Positions 26,501-38,900 of a stretch of 64,000 nt of DNA are shown here, piece after piece. The position numbers were made by a program, and so were the translations under genes. The stretch is from the NCBI GenBank assembly GCA_014706295.1, contig JACSVZ010000025.1, positions 372,001 through 436,000 of the forward strand. The letters are read 5' to 3'. This DNA is from Lycocorax pyrrhopterus obiensis (lineage: Eukaryota > Chordata > Aves > Passeriformes > Paradisaeidae). A model generated the notes under the pieces. That model had not been told where the DNA came from. It was given only the letters and a program-made list of their open reading frames with translations, and searched no databases. How positions within the stretch are numbered: the stretch's first letter is position 1; every line of letters starts with the position of its first letter.

Positions 26501-29500
26501 GTACCCAATGCATCTTCAGGATTCTCTTTAAAATGAAAGCAATTTATGAATGAAGATATTTTATAATGTGTTCATCAGGAAGAGAATCACTTGCTTATCT
26601 GCTTTTATTGGTTTGTTTTTAAGTTGCTGCTGCAGTGGCTAAAGAACTGTGTTGCTGTTTTCTGACCTTTGTGGATGTGTGGGAGTGGATGGATATGACA
26701 TAAATTTGCTTAAGCTTTGTGAAAAACCTTGTGTATCAAAATTTTCCACTGCTGTCTTTGAGTTAAGGTGCCCTATCAATTAATAAGGAATCACTCCTGT
26801 CAGTAATTAAGACTACAGTGAGGTGATTTAATAGGTTTTATGAATTTGAGTGCCATATATTGTTACTGATTGCTTTTCTGTTTAAATCTTCAAGTCACAG
26901 ACAGGGTGACCTTTTCCTCCATTTCTTCCTACTTGTGCTTTTGCCATCAACTCTGTGGTTTAGGTGATCAGTTTTTCTTTTAATCATTTTTGTTTCAGTG
27001 GGCAGTGCTGTTCCCTGGGTATCTTTTTCCTGTGATCAAAGAATTCATTTTGTTGCTGGAGCTGTGGTTTTGCCTTCTGTCAGGCCTGTTACAAATCCAC
27101 ATCTCTGAGCTCTTGGAGTACTTCTTTCACCAACTGTTTGTCAGTGCACAGGCTTTGATGTCTGGCATTTTGGGTTAGCTGCTGCTGAGATCGTTTATCC
27201 TGGGGAGGTTTAGCAGGTTTGTGGGTGCCACTGTGAGTTCCACACCCGTGGTGGATCACTGCTCTTGAGGTTTGAAGTGCCTTCTCCAGCTGTGCACAAA
27301 TGGGAATATTCCTGTTGCCATCCCAGGTGCAGCGGGGCCAAAGGTCCAGCCTGGGTGTCTCTGCTGTGGAGGAGCAAGGAGCTGGTTTGCACTGCAGCAA
27401 AAATGTGATCAGGAGGGTTTGCTGGGACCAAATTCTCGTTTGCTTTCCCATCTCGGAATCTGCTTCCAGCCCTCCCCCTCTGCCTTTTAGTTTTAATAAA
27501 ACAAAAGAACAAATTTGTCCTTTCACACAATTGTTTTGTTGTATTCTGAGCCTCATCTGTTTACAGCATGTGCAACTGAGAGAGATTAGGTATGGGGGAG
27601 AGGGGAAAAGAAACCTCTGGGGCCCTTGTGGGCTTTAAAAACCATCTCTTTGTATTTCTGAGGTGCCCTAAAATGCCTCTTCTCTAATATGAGCTGCTCT
27701 GTGGGGTATTTTTTAACCTTCTGTTAAATTAGTGGGGCTATTTTTGTTTGGCTTGATTATGGCTTTTTCCATATTTTGCTCTACTGTAGATATTCTTCAT
27801 CAGGAGGCAAAGCTGTGGAAAAACAGGGAGATGTCCCTCTGGCTCCTTGTTTTTCCTGTGCTGTGTATTGGCACTTCATTTGGCTGTTGTCTTTTATGAA
27901 TAGTGGGGCTTTTACATCATCATTCCAATTGGGAATCAATGTGGAGGAGGGGAATGAAGTAATCCTTCCTCAAAGGCATCTCTTGCTGCTGAATTAGTCA
28001 GTGCTGTGCTTCTGCCTCACCTGGTGAAACTGCTGCCTCATACCTGCCAGGGTGAATGTCACCTGGTACCCATGGGAAGGGTTTAATTTTAGATATTTTA
28101 GAGTTGACACTGAATATTCTGTGCCTTTCTCATTTTACTTGGACTCACCAGGATGCCCGAAGAAGCCCATGTAGAAATAGGTCCCATAGAATATCTGACA
28201 GCAGCTGAAGGAAATGTGTCTGAAGGACAGCAGTGTCCTATTCTGACTGCTGAGAAAACAGAATAGCAGCACTTATATTCCTATCCCTGTAGTCAGATGG
28301 GAGCAAAACTAATCAATGTTTTAGTATGAAAGTAAATTTGGGATACAAAGTAAACAAGACACACAAATTATGGCAATTTTTGATTCTTTCTAGAAAACTT
28401 TGGTGATATTTGATTAACATGTCTTGTTAAATGCAGACAGACAACAGAGCACATCATTGTTTTGGAGAAGAGAGCACTTGGCTTTCACAGTTAGGACAAA
28501 GGGCAGGGTTTGGAGGCAAAGAAGGAGCTGTGTGTCCCTTGCTGACCACATTTGACAGCATAGCAGCTGTGCTGGAAGAAACTTCATGCAGACAAGTTCT
28601 TCTGCAGAGCTTTGTTTTTCTTTATCTCTAAGGCCACTGAATCCACCTGATTTCAGCTGTTCATACCCCACATGTGAAGCTTTTTATACTTTTATAAAAC
28701 CAAATCAACAACATAAACCCCCTGAAATGTAGGCTAGGAATGGATGTGACCTAACGGAGTATATAAAATTAGGACTGTTGGGTTGGTTTTGTGTGGGGTT
28801 TTTATCGCTTCAGCCAAGTCTGTACCAGGACTTTGAGTGACCTTTTATGTTGTATTGAGTCCTGAAATTCTTCCCAAAAAAGTTGCAGTCACTGGACCAG
28901 ATTAATGGGGTTAGAAAGCTACCTCCTCTGGTAGGATACATCTGCCCCAACATCCAGTTTAAATATTGTGTGGCTGTTGTCTCTGGGCTTCCTCAGTAGC
29001 TGATGCTGACAAACAAGCCCCTGCGAGGGTGATGAAGCTGACCTGTCTTTAATTCTTGCCTGAGGATAAGATTAATTCCCCATGAGCAGTGTGTCAGGGT
29101 TTTTCCACTGACTCTAAATGTAATCTAGGGTTGAGTAGTTTGCACCTGGATTTCTTACACAAATAGTAAAAAATGTCTAGCATCCCTTTATCTCTGAACA
29201 AGGTTTGCAGGTAAAATACAATTTTTTAAACACTATGTACAAAAAAAAAAAGTTCTGGAAAGGCTACAGGATTTCAATGCTAATCAATGCATTTTCTCCT
29301 GTGTCTCAGAGGAGATCTTTTACCTCATCTTGAGCTCTGAAAGTCCCTTTTGCCCCTCTTGAGAAGAACTGGGGAGGCTGCAGAGACTGGGATGTGATTG
29401 AAATCTGTGGTGGAAGTGTTCTCCTGTGGGTTGAGATTATGTTTATCATCCAGCTTTACAACAGGTGAAGCACAGCAGCAAAATGCAAACTAGCAGAGAC

Positions 29501-29594
29501 GTTGTTCCCCCTTTGCCTTTTATTTACCCCCTTTCTCCCCCCTTTTTTCTCCCTTTCCCCCCTTTTCTTCCCCCTCTTCTCTCCCGTTTTTCCT

Positions 29595-29628
29595 CCCCTT
29601 TCCCCCCTTTTCCCCCTCTCTCCCGCCC
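29595..29628 (-). other. G-quadruplex motif on minus strand
   Basis: Plus-strand C runs at 29595-29598, 29602-29607, 29612-29616, 29622-29624 and 29626-29628 are separated by loops of 3, 4, 5 and 1 bases. On the minus strand this satisfies the usual rule of four or more runs of at least three G with loops of 1-7. The plus strand could form an i-motif. Folding in vivo is inference. Confidence 0.7.
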
Positions 29629-29657
29629 TTTTTCCTCCCTTTTTCCCCATGTCCCCC

Positions 29658-29793
29658 TTTTTCCCTTCTTTTTCCCTTCTTTTTCCCTCCTTTTTCCCTT
29701 CTTTTTCCCTTCTGTTTCCCTTCTTTTTCCCTTCTGTTTCCCTTCTGTTTCCCTTCTGTTTCCCTTCTGTTTCCCTTCTGTTTCCCTTCTGTT
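29658..29793. repeat. 11-bp tandem repeat array, about 12 copies
   Basis: The CCC triplets start at 29663, 29674, 29685, 29696, 29707, 29718, 29729, 29740, 29751, 29762, 29773 and 29784, giving an exact 11-base period. The unit is TTTCCCTTCT followed by T in the early copies and G in most later copies. One copy has CCCTCC in place of CCCTTC. The near-identical last five copies suggest recent slippage or unequal exchange at the right end. Because 11 is not a multiple of 3, minus-strand translations show an 11-residue period. Confidence 0.93.
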
Positions 29794-29879
29794 TTCCCCC
29801 TTTTCTCCCCATTCTTTTTCCCCTCCTTTCCCCTTCCCTTTCCTTCCCCTTGCTTGCCCCCTCTTCTTCCTCCCTTTCC

Positions 29880-30168
29880 GCCCCGTAATCCTGTAATCCT
29901 CATTCCTGAGCATCCTTGCCCACCGTGTCCCGGGGGAGCAGAGCAGGAGGAGGTGTTTGGGTGCTTTGCACAGGAGCAGCTCCGCAGGAAGGCACAGACT
30001 ATTCAGTTCCCTGCTGGAGACTGGCGGGATCGGCCACCTCGCTCCCTGAAACGCATTAAATGCTTTGAAAATGACCGTGCTTGGTGCTTTTTGCCTCTCC
30101 GAATCCCGAATACTCCCGAGGAAGCCAGCACAGAGGAATACGGAGGAGGAGTCTCCGGATGAGCCGGG
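29880..30168. promoter_or_regulatory. Small CpG-enriched segment, possible regulatory element
   Basis: About 15 CpG dinucleotides fall in roughly 290 bases, whereas the surrounding kilobases have very few. Clusters occur at tcccgggg, ggcgggatcggcc, ctccgaatcccgaatactcc and ctccggatgagccgg. There is no recognised TATA box or exon. A plus-strand open frame covers 29854-30162 but has no known motif. It may be a small orphan CpG island or enhancer, or just local GC enrichment next to the repeat tract. Confidence 0.3.
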
Positions 30169-33100
30169 CCTGTTGGGGCAAGAACTTGTTTTGCCTTGAA
30201 ACTTAATGCAAAGCTTAGGCAGGACTGAAGATTAAAGGCAGCTGGTGTGCTGGGTCCATGGGAAATGATGAGTGTTCAGTCATTTCTAATGTGTATTACT
30301 GTATCTGAGGGGCCAAAGTTCAGCAAAGATGACTTTATAACTCCCTTGCTTGTACTGGGCAAGTGAAACAAAGATTAATCACAGGGCAAAACTTTCCTTA
30401 GTATTTATTTCCCATGCTGGGGTGGGATGTGTTTGTAGTATCAGTGTTTGGTTGGTTGGGGTTTTCCCCTTCAGAATTCAAGATAAAGTTGGACTTTTGG
30501 GAGAAAGGGCTGATCTTGTTAGTATTTTAAGTTGAAATAGAATTCTGCAGGAGGACTGAAGTGGTACTTTACTGCTGTTGTGGTTGACTCCATTCATTTT
30601 ACAATGTCTATTCTAGGACTGGGAAGCTGTACATTTTCCTTTGCACTTCACTCTAAACAGCTTCTTTTCTTCAAAGGATTGAGTACATCAGAGAGCTTCA
30701 GGCTCCTGAGTTACCAGATAGCTCCGGGTACTAAAAATGTGCATGGAGCCACATGTAGTTCAGCTGATAGACTTCATTTAGAAAGAAACTCTAAACTGAG
30801 ACAAGTCAAACCAGCTCTGAACAGGGCAGTGCCATTGTTTTTCTGTTTTTAATGAGTGATTATTTATTTCCTGGGAGTACATTTGTGAAGGGGAATGTTT
30901 TCCATTTTCCAGCCACATTTCAGTGGTGTGGTCAGCGTGGCTTGTGTTTTGGTTGGGCAAAATATGAAGCTTGTTGAGAGCCACATGATCAGTTCGGAAG
31001 AGCATGCTGTTTTTCTGGGATGTTCAAAAAGGGAAGCCCCTTTGCCTTCCTTAAACACAGCTATAGTGTGTTAAAGAATTAATGGCACTGCTCTTCTACC
31101 TGTCTGTTGTCCCAGTTCTGCAACGCCATCACTGTTACATGGTATGTAAATCTCTACAGTGCAGAAAAACAGCTGAAAACTCATTTGACTTGGATGAAAA
31201 TGCATTTATGTGGGTATCAGTCTGAAGGCTGGCAAGAAAAAAATCTTATCTTGGTTGAGATAAGGGGGTAGCTGGAATTCAGAACAGGCAGCACTAGTTT
31301 GGTCAACTGTCAGAAAGGCAAAACTCTGGCGATTCAAGCTCTGAAGGCCAAGGATATTTTTTAATAGCTGCTATCTTTAAAAGAAGCTTTTTTCCTCAGT
31401 GGCTGCTCCTAGAAGGCCAAAATCCCCACACTGTCCTCAGTGGGGGTCCTTTTCAAGTGTCACTGTTCTTTACTGAACACCCCTATGACAAGCCCTGAGT
31501 TTGGGAGTGGTGGGTTGAGTGCATAAATAAGAAACAGTCAGGAATAGGAGTATTCCTTGTTGTTTAGGGTAAGAAGTAGCTGCTACCACAGCAGGAAAAA
31601 TTGGAAACCAAAGAGGAATAATAGAAAATGGTGATGACAGCGATTGCTGCTGGTGTAAACAATTAACACTATTCATTTTGGATAAAGCCCAATCATAGCA
31701 TTTTCAAGAAAAGGATGATTCTGCCCTACCACCCCTCTATAAGCAACCACACCAAGTATGTTGTGATGCACAGTCCTTGGTTCTGATCTCTGGATCCTTT
31801 TTTGCTTTCCTTGGGGTTTCTTTTCTTGTTCCAGTGCTGTATTTCTTTCCTGATGTTTTTGTGTTACTGCCCTCTGCTCCCTCTGATTTTTTTGGGGTGA
31901 CACTTTTGCTGTGAGTGGATGTTTGGGGGACACTTCAGCCAGCCCATGGTTACTTCCTGTCTAAGAGGGCTGCTGTGGAAGCAGGAGCAGAAGGTGAACT
32001 GCTGGGGCATCTCTGGAGCTTTGGGGAAGATCCTCTCTCATGGTCTGAAGTTGCTGCAAGGGGCAAGGAAGGACTGGGAATTTGGGCACATCTGGGGTCA
32101 TCCAGCTGTTCCTGCACTGGCTCTCACTGAATCATTCCTTTCAGCTTCTCTGCACTTGGAGTGTGCTGGAAGTTCACTTATTCTGTGGAGTACCAGAGCT
32201 TGGTGCCTTTTTGTGCACATCCTCTGGCACTTTCAGGCACATCCCAGTGGTGTTTTCCCACTGAGTGGTTCTGTGTTGCTGGTAGGGAGCTCAGCTCAGA
32301 GCCACAGGGGTGTGGATGCTTTGGAGCCCAACTGTCTTAGACTTCTGCAATGCTCTTCAGCTCATAGTTTATACTCCACTGGTGAGTTTGGGCTGTGCTC
32401 GTGTTTCTCCTTGGCTTCATGATGGTTTTGGCTGGACGTTGCCTTCTTGTGTTTGAATGAATTCAAAGCTTTCTGAACACCCTTGCAAGGTGGAAGTTGC
32501 ATCTGCCTTTGCTGCATTTATTCATTTGCTGTGGTGCTGGGAACTCACTCTGCTCTGCAAGGGACTGTTCTGAATTAGAACAAAGTTTTCTTGGAAGCCA
32601 AAGGCAAAATGGTGCCATTTAACTTGCAGAGAGGCAAAAAAGTTCTGTCTGGGCTGTAGGAATGACAGTTGCCCAGGGAAAGTTAACACTTCCAAGTACT
32701 CCTAACTCTGTTTTTACAGCATCAGCGACTATTTATGCTCTGTCAGCTTGAAGTTACATTATCTGAAGTGTGTCAAGTCAGAATTGTGTCATTGCTTTTA
32801 TCGTCTCTCTCTTCTTGAATGTCACCTCATCTACTACTTCTTAATTCCATTTCCATCACTCTTTCCATCCCTCATCTCTTTCCTGGCTTGCCAGACAGCA
32901 CTGCAAAACTATCAGACTTGCTTTCCAATTGAAGTCACTGCAGCTTAGCTCACAGCCAGGCTTTGCAGCATTGGTCAGGAAAACTTTGGCACCAGCCTGA
33001 CGCTGAATTCCGAGGCAGACGTGGCTGCCTCCATCGGAGGGATGTGCTGGAGAGAAATCCAAGGGTGTTTTTATGCAGGTGCTGGCACAGATGAGGGCAC

Positions 33101-35850
33101 TGGGAGTTTTTCTTGTTTTCCTCCCTTACAAAAAAATTCACAGGTTTATTCTTCTTTGCTCCACAAACTGCTGTCTGTTTCAGAAGTTACCAGAGAAATA
33201 AAAGTTTTCAACAAAGAAGGGATGCAAAGCACAGAAATGCAATTTAAGTGACGAAAGGGAGGTGCAGGGCAGACAAATTTACCCATTTGGAACTGTACAG
33301 TATGTCAAGTTCTGATTCAAAACCTTGTGGGGTTCTTCTGGTTTTGCATGTTGTTTATAAAAGGGATTTTGTGATAACTCACCTACAGCAGAGAAAATTC
33401 TGTAGCATAGATAAGAGTGCCTGGGAGGGAGAGAAAAAGAGAGGCCTGGATATAAATGAGTAAGAATTTATTCTTGTGGGGTTTTTCCCTTGGGGAATGT
33501 CCACAGGAGGTTCTGAAACAGAGCTTTCTTCTCTTTATCTTCACTGCTGGGATTTTGTGTGACACTGGGGGTAGCAGTGGAAGGGGAGGCTGGAAGTGGT
33601 GGTATTTTCTTGAGTAATGAAATAGGAGAAGAGAACTGGAGATGGGAAGTAAGGACAGGTCTCACCAGAGCTGGACATCTCATTTGAACCTAAACACAAC
33701 TGTGCTTTATGTCACAGCAAAAAACCCCAAACCCAGCCAAATTCTGAAATATAAGCCTCCACTGCTGCTAAGAAAGAAAATATTAACTGCATTTTTATTA
33801 AAGGGAAGTTGAGTTTTTCAGTCTATGAAATCACATTCTGTCCTTGTGCTAAGTTTGAGACACCATAAAAGCCTCTAAAATATTTACCTTGGAATTGTGT
33901 TGGAAAGATTATTATATATAGCCAATATACAATGTGTTTTTGTCTGACACTTTAACTTAAAAATGGGTTTCTTTTAACTTTTTAACTTTAGAAATTGCCC
34001 TGCTTTAATTTTTTTTTTTTAGCAAGCCAGTTCATGTATTAAATTGAAATCTGTACAAATTACAGTTAATTATAGTCAGCTCAGAGTGAGGCCTAAAATA
34101 GGTCACATGCTGTTTGGAATAAAATGTGCTGAAAATGGTTAGATCTGTTTGGTTGGGCCTGAAGTCCATTCCAAGGTGTTTGATCCTCTCCTGGCTGTTA
34201 CTCTCCCATCTTCCTCCTCTGTGCCATGGCAGGTCTGCTGGCTGGGCAATGAAGTGACAAGATTCCTTGGAAGGAAAGGAGGAGGGTGTGAGACTGTTGA
34301 GCCTTCTGTCTTTGCCAGGAGAGGCTGAAATGGTTTCTCACTCCTATTCGAGACCAACCAAAATTCTTCCTCAGTGTTGTCACATTATCCAAATACCAAG
34401 GGGAAAGACATGCTATTTACTAAAATAGAAATCAGCTAGCACCAAACTTACTGAATTCCTTTCTTTTTTCCCCCTTGGAATTGCATTTTGGGTCCTGACT
34501 TTCAGGGGACATTTGCTGTCCCCCTTGTTTGGAAGGGATGGTGGCAGAGCTGCCTGGTGAGTCAGCAGGTTAACCCTGTCCCAGCCCAGCACTGCCAGCT
34601 CTGTCATGGTTTTGTTTATGGATGATACACCGTCCTTAGCTGCTTGTTGTCCTTCAGCTGAATTAGTGCTTTACACCAGTTTTTATTATTCTGAATGCTA
34701 CTGAATTAATTACATTAAAACAACTTCACCAGTGACCTTGAGGAAAAGTTATTTCCAGCAGCGCATCTTCCTGCATTTATGTAGTGACTTAATGAATGCC
34801 TGCACACTTTCACTGTTCAGCTATTGTTTCGCATTCCTGCATGCACGTCCTTGATGGGAACTAATTATTAGTTTAATTCTATGCAGGAATATTTATGCAT
34901 TACATTTTTTGGAGCATTATTGCACTAGGTACTTGTAAAATTATCTGCCAATAAAAACACGAGATCTAAAAGGGTACATGCAGTAGGGACTGACCTGCAG
35001 GTACACCTGGGAAGCTGTTTGGAAAGCAAATTACTTTGAAAATAACTGCGGACCTGAGCTTAGTCATTCTACTTCTGACCAAGTGTGGCTGCAGTGTGAG
35101 TAGAAGAGGTTTTTATTCTTTACCTTGCACAGACCTGGGAGCTCTGTAAACCCAGCTGTCTTTTACCTCCTGTTCTCTCCTCCATCACTGACCCAAATTT
35201 CTGTGTAATTGGTAACAGAATATTCAGCCAACTTCTGTGCTCAGGTAAGGCTGAGACTAAAAATCTGCCCTTGGTGAGTGGTGCAGCCCTGGCCCATCCC
35301 GGAGGATCCGCTGTGGGTAAGGAGGTGAAGCCGCAGTTGTTCTGACCTGGTTGTGTCACTAAAGGAAGGAGCACATTTGACCTTGGACAGCTTTCAGGAG
35401 CTGTGTTGTTGGGCAGGAGGATGTTTGTGTGGAGTTATTTTGAAGGATAAAACTGTGGTTCAAACTTTTTTCTTTCCTAAGAGGTAGTTTCTAAGAGAGG
35501 TGGAGATGCACATGGAGGAACTTGAGGAACTCACCCCACACCCCAGCCTTTCACTTGCAGCTGATAGGAGGCTGATACGGTGTGGGAGGCCTTGAGCTCC
35601 TGACTGGAGTGGGTAGAATTTCTCCCAGTCACCAGCACCAGAAGTGCATTATGAATGTTCTTCAGACTTGTCTGTCCAGGGCTGTGGGGGGCTGGTTTTG
35701 ATGTACCCTTGAATGATTTGGGGAAATCTGCATCACAGAAAGTAAAACATTGGAGCATTGAGGTTGTTACACTTTGAGTTTTATTGAAAACTCACCACCA
35801 AAGTGCATTTGTTTTCCTTTGCTGGCATCATGTTCTGCTCTGAACTGCCA
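30169..35850. other. Non-coding stretch, no gene recognised
   Basis: No gene, RNA or recognisable transposon. Plus-strand open frames at 31919-32422 (167 codons) and others lack domain signatures. At about 34690-34970 there is an AT-rich block with repeated homeodomain-type cores (ctgaattaattacattaa, aactaattattagtttaatt) and two ATGCA-type octamer-like words. This composition is common in deeply conserved vertebrate enhancers, but conservation cannot be shown from one sequence. Confidence 0.55.
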
Positions 35851-35980
35851 GAGCTCCAGGAGTGTTTGGACAATGCTCTCAGGGACAGGGTGGGATTGTT
35901 GGGATGTCTGGGCAGGGCCAGGAGTTGAACTCAGTGGTCCTTGTGGGTCCCTTCCAACTAGGATATTCTGTGATTCTGTG
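35851..35980 (+). mobile_element. CR1 LINE 3'-end fragment, sense orientation
   Basis: The plus strand reads gagctccaggagtgtttgga, caatgctctcagggacaggg, then ccttgtgggtcccttccaac, and ends in two 8-bp units attctgtg attctgtg at 35965-35980. This is the classic CR1 3' terminus, so the fragment lies in sense orientation and is 5'-truncated to about 130 bp. No coding sequence remains. Confidence 0.92.
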
Positions 35981-38900
35981 AAAATGGGGAATGTTTTCCA
36001 TACTCCCCATGGCTGTAGAGCACTGTTAGTTCCTAAGCAGAGCTGTCCTACACCTTGGCTGACTGAGCTGCCATTGTTTCCCCTATCTTTTCAGTAGCAC
36101 TGCTGTGTTTCCTATGGATCAGCACTTACCAAGCTAAGCCTGGAGAAGAAAAGAAGGCTTGAGCAGTTGAATTCTCCTTGCCATAGGAACCAGCTCAGAT
36201 AATGAGGTAGCTGATGATGTCATCCTGTTAAAGCTTCAAAAAAATTGATTATAAAAGATTTCCTATCCTTGAATATTTCAGTCTGTGGCCTTTCTTTTCA
36301 CCTTGTGTCTTTTGCAGCTGTGGTTTAGCAGGATCTCTGAGGAAACAAAGACAATATGAACATTTTAGGTTTAAATTTCTGGCAGTGATAAATCTGTTGA
36401 GGTTCTCTCAGCCCAACAGGACTCTACAAATGTGAGGTTGAGCTTTGCAAGGGGTGCTTGTGCATGTCCCACTCTAAACCTGTGAGCTGCTGTCTGTGAA
36501 CTTGCTCAGGGGCTGCATTATGGGTACATTAGCCACAGATGTACAGTTTTGCAAGAGGAGAACAAACATTTATAGCCCCTGTTTACTTAGTGGTAGGTCA
36601 AGAGGCCAGTCCTGCAAATTACTTCTTGTTGTAGTTGCTTCGATATGGAAAATGTTTCAGGGGAATGCATCCAGCTTTTTTCTCTTCATTTTTCTGTTTC
36701 CATCTGCTGTTCTTTGCACTTGCAACACTGGAGGCCACAGAGACTTTTTGTGGGGAATATAATGTCAGAAAGGAACACTTGATGGAAGCAACTTGTACAA
36801 GTGAAATGCTCTCTGTAAAAGGAAATAATTCATGGCTTTTAGCTCTTTCAAACCCATCCTAACACTCCTGCTGGGTTCCTTTCACTGTGAAGTAATGCAG
36901 AGGATTAGTCAGCATCATCTAATTAGGCAGCAGCAAAGCAAAAACGGTGTTCAGCAGCCTCTGCCCTGGTTCTGTTTCCATTCATAGGACTTGCCTATGG
37001 AAGCCAAGGACATCTGAGTGATGGCACTGGGAATGTTGGAGCAGCTGGGAGGTGAGGCATGCTCAAATGGGATTTCACCTCAGGAGGAAATCCAAGGTCA
37101 TCTTCTGCAGTTTCTATACCAGAACAGTCATCCTGTGTTCTGAGTGAGTCTGCAGTAACTGCAGCACCTCCTGGTTCCTTAATAGCTCTGGTGATGTCAG
37201 AGCTTTAATTCCACTCCATCCTGCTGGAAAAGACAGGAGTGAGAGTTGCTGGACAGCATTTCCTTCCTATTCCTATAGATCTGGGCTCCTTTGGTGTCCA
37301 CACTGGATTGTCTAGTGATGTATCTGTGGCTGAATTCCTTTAAAATGTACTTAGCAACAGCATCTGGCAGGGCTGAAATGGGAGAGCTCCCTTTGAATTC
37401 TTCCAGAGTGGGCTGATGGTGGAGTCCAAGAAAACTGTATTTTACACTATAACACACAGGGAGCAGGAGAAATGGTTTGTTTAGGGGGGGTTGTCTTGGC
37501 CTTTCACTTCATAGCAGCACTGCAGCACATGGTTACCTGCACTGAAGGGTCCCAGTGGCTCCCAGTGACCCCAGCCCTCACTGAGGAATGCTGACACTTC
37601 AGCTCACTTGGGGCACAAGCTGAATTTCACTTCTTTCTCAGTGGTTGACATAGGATTACTTACAGATGCAGAATTGGGGAAGAACAGCTCAGCCTCTTCC
37701 CAGTGAAGGTTATCACTATCAAGCTTTGCCCACTGGGGCATTAGATCAGCATAAAGGAAGAAATTGATCTTTTTTATTGGGCTTTTAAAACAAATAAGCA
37801 AAACACTTTTCTTATTAGAACATGGGAGTTTTACCAGCAATGCAGTTGGCGCTAAATAATTTTAAGCAAAAGACGTTGCTGTAGATGAGGATTATCTGCA
37901 ATTGACTGACAGAGCTGGGACATGAGAGAGGACAGGATGGGAAAGTTTTCTGCTTATTTCTGTCTAAACTGCATTTTTGTTGTGAATTTATTGATCAAAT
38001 CAGCCTTATTGCTGATAGTTGATAGTGAACCTGTGATTTGTTCCATTATGACTTTTTGTGGCTCTCAGTTTCAGTTAAGCTGAACCCATGAGCTCAGTTC
38101 CCAGTACTTTGTGGGAAGAAGGACGTGTATCCAGGAGTCCCTGATACACCGGAATGTCCATTTTGGTGCCTGGGAGTCAGTCTGGGTCTTCTGACCGTGT
38201 TACACAGATGAGAAAAGAGGCAAAATTCCCTCCTGGTACAGCTGCTCGGGAGCTCTTGAGAGGAAACAGCTGTTGGGAAGTGGGGTCTGTGGGACTTCGG
38301 TGATGAATTGCAGTGGAGAGGGAGCACGTGGATGGGAATCCAGGGAACTGGGAGAAGGAAGCAACCAGGGGTGAATAAAAACACCCCCAAAATGTAGAAT
38401 TTGGAGAAGTGAGAGAAATCCGATTCCCTTTACGCATTGTAGGAAGGCTGAGTCTTGAGAAGTTATTTTTCCCTGCCTCCCACACCCCCTCAGGAACACC
38501 ATCTGCAAGTGTTTCTCTTTTCCAGTCTAAGGAGTACCAGAGGAGATTAGAGCTGTTTTTTCTCAGACTTTAGATGGGAGGTCTCTAGGGACATGTCTAC
38601 CCAACTTTCCAGCCAAGCTTCACTGTTTTCTTCCTTATTTTTCTGATTTTAAAGGAATGTCCTCAATATAATAATAAAAGCAACGTAACAATTCACTTCA
38701 GGGACTGCAGTAAAAAAATGACTTTGTGACACGTCTGCCCTTTGAAATGATGTTCTGAATGTAGATGAGGTTTGGATCTTCCCATTCCTGCTGCTGTTGC
38801 AGGGCTGGGCATATGGCAGTGTCAGGTGGGATCAGGGTGACAATTTCTGGTCCAGCAGTTCCCCTCTGTGCTCACCCCAGATCCCCATGGCAGTTCTGAG

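Larger units (their letters stand above)
13208..29509. other. Non-coding stretch with homopolymer runs
   Basis: No gene or RNA could be recognised in about 16 kb. Local features are a TA-rich run near 16731-16755, a 14-base C run at 19086-19099 and a 20-base A run at 23542-23561. An AT-rich block at about 24030-24140 contains attacattgcaaataaacaa and gtttattgccataatgg and looks like a possible conserved non-coding element. Open frames of up to 155 codons (for example minus strand 27089-27556) show no domain signature. Confidence 0.55.
29510..29886. repeat. Polypyrimidine/polypurine tract with tandem repeats
   Basis: The plus strand is almost only C and T for about 370 bases; purines are a few percent. 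The first part consists of C runs separated by short T runs; the middle is an 11-bp tandem array; the tail is again mixed C/T blocks. Stop codons are nearly impossible in such sequence, so long open frames appear on both strands (for example plus 29465-29896 and minus 29524-29913). Their translations are Phe/Pro/Ser-rich on the plus strand and Lys/Gly/Glu/Arg-rich on the minus strand; these are artefacts of composition, not genes. Long polypurine/polypyrimidine tracts are known to be able to form triplex (H-DNA) and to stall polymerases. Confidence 0.93.

Noticed and set aside
27089..27556. 155-codon minus-strand open frame
   Set aside because: No domain, and overlapping frames on the other strand are equally open.
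29465..29913. Overlapping open frames of 118-143 codons on both strands
   Set aside because: They are produced by the polypyrimidine tract, which cannot form stop codons; translations are simple repeats with an 11-residue period.
31919..32422. 167-codon plus-strand open frame
   Set aside because: Trp/Leu/Ser-rich by chance in a TGG- and CTG-rich stretch; no domain order.
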